In this document: positions 56,038 to 64,000 of the stretch, one piece after another | Numbering within the stretch: the stretch's first letter is position 1 | Layout of the letters: each line of letters begins with the position of its first letter | Program-made: the position numbers and the translations under genes | Assembly (NCBI RefSeq): GCF_001556185.1 | Contig: NZ_LSIJ01000061.1 | Location: forward strand, 1 to 64,000 | Origin: Sphingomonas sp. CCH10-B3 | GTDB lineage: Bacteria; Pseudomonadota; Alphaproteobacteria; Sphingomonadales; Sphingomonadaceae | Reading direction: 5' to 3' | Length of the DNA: 64,000 nucleotides | The notes under the pieces: model-generated | What the model was told of the DNA's origin: nothing | Database searches by the model: none | What the model saw: only the letters and a program-made list of their open reading frames with translations

Positions 56038-56907
56038 TCAGGCCGCCGCCAGCGCGCCGGTCGGTTCGGGCATCACCGCCGCAGCATAATCGCTTTCGAA
56101 GCGGGCGATCAGCTTGCGGTCGTCGTGGTTCCACGGGTGGAAGCCGGGGAGGAAGAAGCTTACCCAGGCGCCGAACACCTTGCGCGCCATGCCGGGATTG
56201 CCGAACGCATACCAGATGAGCCGGGCCCAGACGCCCGGGCCGGTCAGCCCGTCCTGCCGCAGCAGTTCGAGGATCCCGCGCCGCCGCCCGTCGAAGAAGC
56301 GCCACGTCGTGATCAGCATCACCAGCGACTTCACCCACCAGCGACGGAATCGCGGCCAGTCGCGCGTCGCGTGCAGCCAGGTGTCATAAGCGACGCCCTT
56401 ATGCTCGATTTCCTCGGCGGCGTGCCAGCGCCACAGCGCGGCGGGCTCGGCCTCACCGCCCGCCAGATGCTTGGGGTTCGCGAGCAGTTCATGCGCGATG
56501 ATCGCGGTGAAATGCTCGAGCGCCATCGTCGCTGCCAGATTGGCGATCGGCGGCTTGCCCTTGGTCAGCGCCAGCGCTTCGTCGACATGGCGTTCGAGCA
56601 GCGACACATCATAGCCCTGATCGACGACATGGCGATTGAACGCGACATGCTCGCGCGTGTGGATCACTTCCTGCTTGATGAAGGCGTTGATTTCGGCGGT
56701 CAGCTTGGGCGACGCGCCCTCGCGGTAACGGCGCACGCTGTCGATGAAGAAGCCCTCACCCTTGGGAAAGGTGACCGACAGTGCGTTATAGAAGGCCGTC
56801 GCAATCGGATCGTTGTTGAGCCACCAGCGCCCCATGCGCGTCTCGCGCCCGAAGCGGCGGTCGCGTGGCGTGATCGTCAGATCGGTCGGCGTGGTTGCTT
56901 TCGCCAT
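56038..56907 (-). CDS. Predicted metal-dependent hydrolase (PF10118-type)
   Basis: A 289-residue protein of the 'predicted metal-dependent hydrolase' family as I recall it. It is helical, with repeated acidic/histidine pairs that could bind a di-iron centre: FIKQEVIHTREHVAFN, MALEHFTAIIAHELL and WHAAEEIEHKGVAYD. Two hydrophobic stretches (VKSLVMLITTWRFF, MARKVFGAWVSFFLPGF) may associate with membranes. It is divergent from a TetR regulator, with two operator-like repeats in the 56-nt gap. Control by that regulator is very likely; the substrate is unknown. Confidence 0.85.
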   Translation of the reverse strand: MAKATTPTDLTITPRDRRFGRETRMGRWWLNNDPIATAFYNALSVTFPKGEGFFIDSVRRYREGASPKLTAEINAFIKQEVIHTREHVAFNRHVVDQGYDVSLLERHVDEALALTKGKPPIANLAATMALEHFTAIIAHELLANPKHLAGGEAEPAALWRWHAAEEIEHKGVAYDTWLHATRDWPRFRRWWVKSLVMLITTWRFFDGRRRGILELLRQDGLTGPGVWARLIWYAFGNPGMARKVFGAWVSFFLPGFHPWNHDDRKLIARFESDYAAAVMPEPTGALAAA

Positions 56908-56930
56908 GGAAAACTCCGAACATATGCCAA

Positions 56931-56972
56931 TTACACCGATGTCAATAAGGCTTACTTACACTCGTGTCAATA
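56931..56972. promoter_or_regulatory. Two 17-nt operator-like repeats between hydrolase and TetR genes
   Basis: TTACAC-CGA-TGTCAATA (56931-56947) and TTACAC-TCG-TGTCAATA (56956-56972) are direct repeats, 25 nt apart centre to centre. Each has a near-palindromic ACAC-NN-(A/G)TGT core. The second covers the GTG at 56964. The layout is typical of autoregulating TetR operators controlling a divergent gene. Confidence 0.7.
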
Positions 56973-57557
56973 GTGCGACGTCGTCTCTCCCCCGAAGAAT
57001 CGCGTGACAACGCGCTCGAAGCTGCCCGTGCCCTGCTGATCGAAGCGGGGCCGCAGGCAGTGACGCTGAAGGCTGTCGCCTCGCGGATCGGGCGCACCCA
57101 TGCCAATGTGCTCCATCATTTCGGCTCGGCCGAAGGGCTGCAGCGCGCGCTGATCGCGCATATGGCCGAGGAAATCGTCGCGACGATCGAGGCTGCGATC
57201 GAACGCGCGCGCTCGACCGATCACGATCCGCACGAAGTCGTCGAGCTGGCGTTCGACGCATTCGACACCGGCGGCGCGGGCGCACTGGCGAGCTGGATGA
57301 TCCTGACCGGCAATCACGACGCGCTCGCCCCGATCATGGAAGCGATCCACGCGCTCGTCGACCGGCTGAGCGCGCGCAGCGACGTCGACCCCCAGTTACT
57401 GCGCGAAGAGACGCTGGTGCTGGTGCTGATGGCGCTCGGCGATGCGCTGATGGGGACAGCGGTGGCGCGCGCGCTGCAGCTTCCCCCTGACACCGCGCGC
57501 AAGCTCGCCAAACGGCAATTGGGCGACGCGCATAAGCTTATCGGCGCCCTGCCCTAG
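56964..57557 (+). CDS. TetR-family transcriptional regulator
   Basis: A 197-residue repressor. The helix-turn-helix (about 20-65) has ALEAARALLIEAGPQAVTLKAVASRIGR followed by ANVLHHFGSAEGLQRAL. The C-terminal ligand-binding domain is helical. The start is GTG 56964 or GTG 56973 (MRRRLSPEESRDN); the latter is preferable if the second operator repeat, which ends at 56972, lies outside the coding sequence. No ribosome-binding site precedes either, so the transcript may be leaderless. It probably represses the divergent hydrolase and itself. Confidence 0.9.
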   Translation: MSIVRRRLSPEESRDNALEAARALLIEAGPQAVTLKAVASRIGRTHANVLHHFGSAEGLQRALIAHMAEEIVATIEAAIERARSTDHDPHEVVELAFDAFDTGGAGALASWMILTGNHDALAPIMEAIHALVDRLSARSDVDPQLLREETLVLVLMALGDALMGTAVARALQLPPDTARKLAKRQLGDAHKLIGALP

Positions 57558-57583
57558 ATAAATCGGTGCATTTCGCTAGATAG

Positions 57584-59029
<1,446 letters not shown>

Positions 59030-59037
<8 letters not shown>

Positions 59038-60154
59038 CGGCGTGGCGGACAGCTTCGCCCCTGCCCACTGCCCGCGCCTGATCGTCAAGATCGGGTCGTC
59101 GCTGCTCGTCGGCGACGATGGTCGGCTGCGCAGCGCATGGCTGGCCACGCTTGCCGCCGACATCGCCGAACGAAGCCGCGCAGGACAGCAGGTTGCGGTC
59201 GTCTCCTCGGGCGCGATCGCGCTCGGTGCGCGCCGGCTGGGGCTGGCGAAGGGCGGGCGCGCGACGCTCGAGGATGCGCAGGCGGCCGCTGCCACCGGCC
59301 AGATCGCGCTCGCGCAAGGCTGGGCCGAGGCGTTTGCCGCCAACGGGCTGACGGCGGCGCAGATGCTGCTGACGCTCGATGACCTCGAGGACCGACGGCG
59401 CTATCTCAATGCCGCCGCGACGCTCGGGAGATTGCTCGCGCTCGGGGTGGTGCCGGTGATCAACGAAAATGACTCGGTCGCGACCGAGGAAATCCGCTTC
59501 GGCGATAATGACCGGCTGGCGGCGCGGGTGGCACAGGCGGCTGGCGCCAACGGCGTGATCCTGCTGTCCGATGTCGATGGCCTTTATGACCGCAACCCGG
59601 CCGATTCGGCGGCGACGTTCATCGCCAAGGTCGATGCGATCACCCCGGCTATCGAGGCAATGGCCGGCGGCACATCCGGCGTCGGCACTGGCGGAATGAC
59701 GGCGAAGATCGCCGCCGCGCGGATCGCGACGGCGGCGGGCGTGACGCTCGCGATCGCATCGGGCCGGGGTGAGCACCCGCTCGCGCGGTTCGCCGCGACC
59801 GGACGCGGCACGGCCTTCACCGCCGACCGCGCGACGCCGGCGCGCAAGGCGTGGCTGGCGGGTGGCCTCACCGCGCGCGGCGAAGTGCGGATCGACGCAG
59901 GCGCGGTCGCCGCACTCGCCAGCGGCAAGAGCCTGCTCCCGGCGGGCGCCACCGCGATCAGCGGCAGTTTCGCGCGTGGCGACCTGGTGGCGATCATCGG
60001 CCCGGATGGCCGCACGGTTGCACGGGGCCTGAGCGAATATGATGCCGCCGATGCGGCAAGGATCGCAGGCCAGCGCAGCGATACGCTCGCCGCAATCCTC
60101 GGCTATACACCGCGCGCCTGCCTCGTCCACCGCAACCACATGGCGCTGCTGTGA
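59030..60154 (+). CDS. proB: Glutamate 5-kinase
   Basis: First step of proline synthesis: ATP-dependent phosphorylation of glutamate. The 374-residue protein has an amino-acid-kinase domain (about 1-265) with VKIGSSLLV, VSSGAIALGARRLG, VINENDSVAT and GVGTGGMTAKIAAARIA. A C-terminal PUA domain (about 280-365, SLLPAGATAISGSFARGDLV) follows. GTG 59030 overlaps the preceding gene. Its stop overlaps the GTG of the epimerase-like gene (GTGA). proA is not in the window. Confidence 0.96.
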
Positions 60155-61050
60155 TCTTGGCGATCACAGGCGGCACAGGCTTCGTCGGCGGCGCGCTGAT
60201 CGACGCGGCGGTCGCGGCGGGGCATCAGGTCAAGGCGCTCGCCCGGCGACCCCAGCCGGCGCGCGACGGCGTGAGCTGGATCGCCGGCGCGCTCGACCAG
60301 CCGGAGACGCTCGCCACACTTGCCAGCGGCGCCGAGGCGGTGATTCATGCCGCGGGCGTGGTCAACGCGCCGGACCGCGCGGGCTTCGTCGAAGGCAACA
60401 TTACCGGCACCCGGGCGATGCTCGCCGCCGCACAGGCAGCGGGCGTGGCGCGCTTCGTCCATGTCTCGTCGCTCGCCGCGCGCGAGCCGACGCTGTCGAC
60501 CTATGGCTGGTCGAAGGCCGAGGCTGAGGCCGCCGTCGCTGCCGCCCCGCTCGACTGGGTGATGGTCCGCCCGCCCGGCGTCTACGGCCCCGGCGACCGC
60601 GAGATGCTCGACCTATTCCGGGCGGCGCGCTTCGGTATCGGCATTGCGCCTGCGGGGCGGATCTCGCTGATCGAAGTGAGCGACCTCGCGCGCCTCCTGC
60701 TCGCGCTCGCCACCAAGCCCACCCCGCGCACCATCTACGAAGCCGATGACGGCACCACCGGCGGCTGGAGCCACGCCGATTATGCCCGGGCGATCGGCCG
60801 CGCGGTCGGGCGCGCCGTGCTGCCGCTGCCCATCCCTGCCGCCGGGCTGATCCTCGCCGCGCGCGCCGACATGGCCCTCAGAGGCGCCAAGGCCAAGCTG
60901 ACGCTCGACCGCGCGCGCTACATCGCCCATCCCGACTGGGTGATAGACCCCGCCAGGCGCCCGCCGCCTGACTTGTGGCAGCCGCAGGTTGCGACCCCGG
61001 ACGGGCTTGCCGCCACTGCCAAATGGTATCGCGCGCAGGGTCTGCTATAA
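60151..61050 (+). CDS. NAD-dependent epimerase/reductase, CerR-like (sphingolipid)
   Basis: A 299-residue extended SDR protein. The Rossmann motif is ITGGTGFVGGALI; the catalytic Tyr-Lys pair is in STYGWSKAEAE. Gene order reductase - acp - spt matches the Caulobacter cluster in which CerR acts as the ceramide-forming reductase on 3-oxo-ceramide. It is therefore a good CerR candidate, but the assignment rests on context and family, not a direct comparison. GTG 60151 overlaps proB, so it is cotranscribed with obgE-proB. Confidence 0.75.
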   Translation: MILAITGGTGFVGGALIDAAVAAGHQVKALARRPQPARDGVSWIAGALDQPETLATLASGAEAVIHAAGVVNAPDRAGFVEGNITGTRAMLAAAQAAGVARFVHVSSLAAREPTLSTYGWSKAEAEAAVAAAPLDWVMVRPPGVYGPGDREMLDLFRAARFGIGIAPAGRISLIEVSDLARLLLALATKPTPRTIYEADDGTTGGWSHADYARAIGRAVGRAVLPLPIPAAGLILAARADMALRGAKAKLTLDRARYIAHPDWVIDPARRPPPDLWQPQVATPDGLAATAKWYRAQGLL

Positions 61051-61117
61051 GCCTGCCAGATTGCCGCCGCATTTGCTTGGCAGGGCGGACCAACTCATTT
61101 CGACCAAGGACTGACTC

Positions 61118-61360
61118 TTGAGCGACCGCACCGCGATTTTCGATACCGTTGCCGGCCTGATCGCGCCGTTCAACAAAAAGGGCGTGGCGCTCGGCGATGC
61201 GACCAGCTTCCAGCACGATCTGGAGTGGGACAGCCTGACCGTGATGGATTTCGTCGCCAACATCGAGGACGAATTCGACATCATCATCACGATGAACATG
61301 CAGGCCGAAATCGAAACCGTCGGCCAGCTGGTCGATGCCGTCATCAAGCTGAAGGGCTGA
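61118..61360 (+). CDS. Acyl carrier protein for sphingolipid synthesis
   Basis: An 80-residue ACP. The phosphopantetheine-attachment serine is S39 in LEWDSLTVMDFV. The start is TTG 61118 with AAGGA upstream. It lies 5 nt from spt. In Caulobacter a dedicated ACP beside spt supplies the acyl thioester that serine palmitoyltransferase uses in place of acyl-CoA. The same job is likely here. It is not the general fatty-acid ACP, which carries a DSLDxVE motif. Confidence 0.92.
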   Translation: MSDRTAIFDTVAGLIAPFNKKGVALGDATSFQHDLEWDSLTVMDFVANIEDEFDIIITMNMQAEIETVGQLVDAVIKLKG

Positions 61361-61365
61361 TCGCC

Positions 61366-62607
61366 ATGACCCCCGCCGCCGCGATTGCCGAGGCACCTGC
61401 CGTCGAGCACGACCTGATGAGCAAGTTCGACGCGATCATCGCCGAGCGCCAGGCGCTGCTCGACACCGGCGTCACCGATCCGTTCGCGATCGTGATGGAC
61501 GAAGTCAAATCGCCGACCGTCGCCGTCATCAAGGGCAATGAAACGATCCTGCTCGGCACCTATAATTACATGGGGATGACCTTCGACCCCGACGTCATCC
61601 AGGTGGGCAAGGACGCGCTCGATCATTATGGATCGGGCACCAACGGCAGCCGGATGCTCAACGGCACCTTCCGCGATCACATGGAAGTCGAACAAGCCCT
61701 GCGCGACTTTTACGGCACGTCGGGCGCGATCGTCTTTTCGACCGGCTATATGGCCAATCTCGGCATGATTTCGACGCTGGTCGGCAAGGGCGAATACATC
61801 ATTCTCGACGCCGACAGCCATGCCTCGATCTATGACGGTTGCCAGCAGGGCAATGCCGAAATCGTCCGCTTCCGCCACAACAGCGTCGAGGATCTCGACA
61901 AGCGGCTCGGCCGCCTGCCCGCCGGGGTCGGCAAGCTGGTGGTACTCGAAGGCGTCTATTCGATGCTCGGCGACGTCGCGCCGCTCAAGGAAATGGTCGC
62001 GGTCGCCAAGAAGCACGGCGCGATGGTGCTGAGCGATGAGGCACATTCGATGGGCTTCTTCGGCCCGCATGGTCGCGGTGTTTACGAGGATCAGGGCTGC
62101 GAAGCGGATGTCGACTTCATCGTCGGCACCTTCTCCAAATCGGTCGGCACCGTCGGCGGCTTCTGCGTGTCGAACCACCCGAAGTTCGAAGCGATCCGCC
62201 TGGCCTGCCGCCCCTATATCTTCACGGCCAGCCTGCCGCCGAGCGTGGTCGCGACCGCCGCTGCGTCGATCCGCAAGCTGATGCATGCCCATAACAAGCG
62301 CGCGCATCTGTGGGGCAATGCCCGCGCGCTGCACGCGGGGCTGACCGCCGCCGGCTTCCGGCTGGGTACGGACACACCGCAATCGGCGATCGTCGCCGTC
62401 ATCCTCGACGACCAGACCCAGGCAGTGGCAATGTGGCAGGCGCTGCTCGACAATGGCGTGTATGTGAACATGGCCCGCCCGCCCGCGACCCCGGCCGGCA
62501 CTTACCTGCTGCGCTGCTCGCTGTGTGCCGAGCACACCACCGATCAGATCACACGTGTGATCGGCCTGTTCGAACAGGCAGGGCGGGCAGTCGGCGCGAT
62601 CGCCTGA
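61366..62607 (+). CDS. spt: Serine palmitoyltransferase
   Basis: A 413-residue PLP-dependent alpha-oxoamine synthase that condenses L-serine with an acyl thioester to 3-oxosphinganine, starting sphingolipid synthesis. The PLP lysine is K258 in GTFSKSVG. H152 in DADSHASIYD stacks on the cofactor, and the DEAHSMG motif supplies D224 and H227. These residues sit seven positions lower than in the well-studied Sphingomonas paucimobilis enzyme (K265, H159, D231, H234), which suggests an otherwise equivalent protein. ATG 61366 follows acp by 5 nt. Confidence 0.97.
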   Translation: MTPAAAIAEAPAVEHDLMSKFDAIIAERQALLDTGVTDPFAIVMDEVKSPTVAVIKGNETILLGTYNYMGMTFDPDVIQVGKDALDHYGSGTNGSRMLNGTFRDHMEVEQALRDFYGTSGAIVFSTGYMANLGMISTLVGKGEYIILDADSHASIYDGCQQGNAEIVRFRHNSVEDLDKRLGRLPAGVGKLVVLEGVYSMLGDVAPLKEMVAVAKKHGAMVLSDEAHSMGFFGPHGRGVYEDQGCEADVDFIVGTFSKSVGTVGGFCVSNHPKFEAIRLACRPYIFTASLPPSVVATAAASIRKLMHAHNKRAHLWGNARALHAGLTAAGFRLGTDTPQSAIVAVILDDQTQAVAMWQALLDNGVYVNMARPPATPAGTYLLRCSLCAEHTTDQITRVIGLFEQAGRAVGAIA

Positions 62608-62712
62608 ACGGTGCGGGTGCGCACTGTATTTCGGTGCTGACGGGGCGCAGAAGCCCGACTATAGCCGGGGATTAAGCCGCCCCCCTCCCTGCACAGGCCA
62701 TCAGCGTCCCGC

Positions 62713-63909
62713 ATGACTTCGATCGATCGCTACATGGCCAGGCTGATCGCGGTGCCGCTGATCGCCAACCTCGTGATCGCGTCGATGCTGCTTGCGCTCG
62801 ACCGGATGCGCATCCTTTTCGATTTCGTCGCGACCGAAGGCGGGCCAGTCAGCGTGGTGTGGCAATTGCTCGCCAATCTCCTGCCCGAATATCTCGGGCT
62901 GGGCATTCCGATCGGCCTGTTGCTCGGCGTGCTGCTGGCGTTCCGGCGGCTCGCGACCTCATCCGAGCTCGATGTGATGCGCGCGGTCGGCATCAGCTAT
63001 AACCGGCTGCTCCGGGTGCCCTATATGTTTGCGCTGGGGCTCGCGCTCATCAACCTCGCGATCGTCGGCTATGTCCAGCCCTGGGCGCGTTATGGCTATG
63101 AACAATTGCAGTTCGAGCTGCGGACCGGCGCACTCGGCGCGTCGATCAAGGTCGGCGAGTTCACCACCTTCCCGCAGGGTGCAATCGTGCGGATCGAGGA
63201 AAGCGAAGACTCGGGGCGCAATCTGAAGGGCATCTTCATCCATCAGGACCGTCCGAACGGCGGCTGGCTGGCAGTGACCGCCGCGAGCGGGCAGTTTTTT
63301 GCCACCGGCGATCCCGACGAGATCATCTTCCGCCTGTCGAAGGGGACGCTGGTCGATGCCGATCCCAGCTACAAGGCGCCGCGGGTGCTGACCTTCACGT
63401 CACACGACTTGCCGATCCCGCTCCCCAAATCCGAAAACTTCCGCAGTCGCGGCGGGCGCAATCTCGAGCTGACCTTGCCCGAACTCGCGCGGATCGGTGG
63501 CGACCGCGCCGCGCCCGACGAGCTGCGAGACACCAGCCGCGCAGCCTTCCATTTCCGTCTGGTCGAAGTCGCGACGATCTTCCTACTGCCGCTGCTCGCG
63601 GTCGCGCTCGGCGTGCCCCCCAAGCGATCGGGCTCGGCGCTCGGCGTGTTCCTGTCGATCGTGATTATCGTTACCTATCACAAGATCAACGAATATGGGC
63701 AGTCGCTCGGTTTGCTCGGGCTGGTCGATCCGTTCATTGCGCTATGGGTGCCATTCGTGCTGTTCGCGGCGCTGGTGGTGTGGATGTATTATACCGTTGC
63801 CTATGTTCCCGGTGGCCAGCCGATCGGCTGGCTCGAGCGGGCTGCATCGAAGCTCGGCAAGCTGGTCGCCGCGCGCCTGCCCGGCAATCGCAGGGCGCGC
63901 ACGGCATGA
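62713..63909 (+). CDS. lptF: LPS export permease LptF
   Basis: A 398-residue inner-membrane permease of the LptB2FG exporter. Three N-terminal transmembrane helices (IDRYMARLIAVPLIANLVIAS, LGLGIPIGLLLGVLLAFRR, LRVPYMFALGLALINLAIV) precede a periplasmic beta-jellyroll domain. Three more helices follow at the C-terminus (VEVATIFLLPLLAVALGVPP). RLATSSELDVMRAVGIS is the typical coupling-helix region. It lies 105 nt after spt and overlaps lptG by 4 nt. Its cargo may include glycosphingolipid (inference from context). Confidence 0.92.
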   Translation: MTSIDRYMARLIAVPLIANLVIASMLLALDRMRILFDFVATEGGPVSVVWQLLANLLPEYLGLGIPIGLLLGVLLAFRRLATSSELDVMRAVGISYNRLLRVPYMFALGLALINLAIVGYVQPWARYGYEQLQFELRTGALGASIKVGEFTTFPQGAIVRIEESEDSGRNLKGIFIHQDRPNGGWLAVTAASGQFFATGDPDEIIFRLSKGTLVDADPSYKAPRVLTFTSHDLPIPLPKSENFRSRGGRNLELTLPELARIGGDRAAPDELRDTSRAAFHFRLVEVATIFLLPLLAVALGVPPKRSGSALGVFLSIVIIVTYHKINEYGQSLGLLGLVDPFIALWVPFVLFAALVVWMYYTVAYVPGGQPIGWLERAASKLGKLVAARLPGNRRARTA

Positions 63910-64000
63910 CGGCGCTTGAGCTGTTTCCATCGCGCGCGCTTGCCTTTTACATGGCGCGGATGATGCTGGTGCGCACGTTCGTCGTGCTGGCCGGGCTGGT
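63906..64000 (+). CDS. lptG: LPS export permease LptG, N-terminal part (runs off the window)
   Basis: The first 31 complete codons read MTALELFPSRALAFYMARMMLVRTFVVLAGL, the N-terminal membrane segment expected of an LptG partner. ATG 63906 overlaps the lptF stop (ATGA). The identification relies on the start, synteny and the beginning of a transmembrane helix; the rest of the gene is outside the window. Confidence 0.8.
   Translation, partial: MTALELFPSRALAFYMARMMLVRTFVVLAGL

Overview
The window reads as chromosomal DNA of an alphaproteobacterium of the order Sphingomonadales, most likely Sphingomonas or a close relative. The evidence is uniformly GC-rich coding sequence, a serine palmitoyltransferase next to an acyl carrier protein and an NAD-dependent reductase-like gene (sphingolipid synthesis), a pckA / chvI-chvG / hprK-rapZ-EIIA-HPr block of alphaproteobacterial type, two large TonB-dependent receptors, and a short GC-rich intergenic hairpin of the kind common in sphingomonad genomes. 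Coding density is very high and many genes overlap by 4 nt (ATGA/GTGA/TTGA). I see no insertion sequence, prophage or CRISPR array.

Layout. 0-7.2 kb: pepA (minus), then divergently lptD-surA-pdxA-rsmA for outer-membrane biogenesis, pyridoxal phosphate and rRNA modification. 7.2-10.9 kb: minus-strand operon guaB, a small membrane protein, an RsmB-like methyltransferase and a TPR protein. 11-14.5 kb: SPFH protein plus NfeD partner, a DUF3597-type protein, a DUF937/YidB-like protein and two unknown genes that overlap tail to tail. 14.6-21.5 kb: pckA (minus), then chvI-chvG-hprK-rapZ-EIIA(Man)-HPr and an SpoU rRNA/tRNA methyltransferase. chvG appears to carry a one-base frameshift just after its start. 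21.5-26.1 kb: minus-strand genes for two uncharacterised proteins, rmuC and a membrane protein. 26.3-32.2 kb: tight DUF4129-DUF4350-MoxR-DUF58-SpoIIM-RDD operon.

32.4-44.1 kb is more accessory: a GNAT enzyme and a TonB receptor, then on the minus strand a Tat-exported histidinol-phosphate-aminotransferase-like enzyme, a TauE/SafE permease, a GST and a formylglycine-generating-enzyme-like lipoprotein, with an AraC-type remnant behind it. Next comes a convergent pair of secreted caspase-like paralogues, one with PDZ domains and one with Sel1 repeats. 44.3-50.9 kb: an AraC regulator followed by a tightly overlapping P450 - GH13 - GH92 - nitrilase operon. 51-54.3 kb: tRNA-Ser(CGA), hspQ and a second TonB receptor. 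54.5-64 kb: rplU-rpmA, a RimJ/L-type acetyltransferase, a predicted metal-dependent hydrolase divergent from a TetR regulator with paired operators, obgE - YvaD-like - proB - cerR-like - acp - spt, then lptF and the first 95 nt of lptG.

Functionally, the two ends of the window complement each other. LptD/SurA at the left and LptF/LptG at the right belong to the Lpt envelope lipid export route, and lptF directly follows the sphingolipid genes. This fits a cell whose surface glycolipid is sphingolipid based. The least explained parts are the caspase pair, the P450-GH13-GH92-nitrilase operon, the FGE-like lipoprotein and the MoxR-SpoIIM-RDD cluster.
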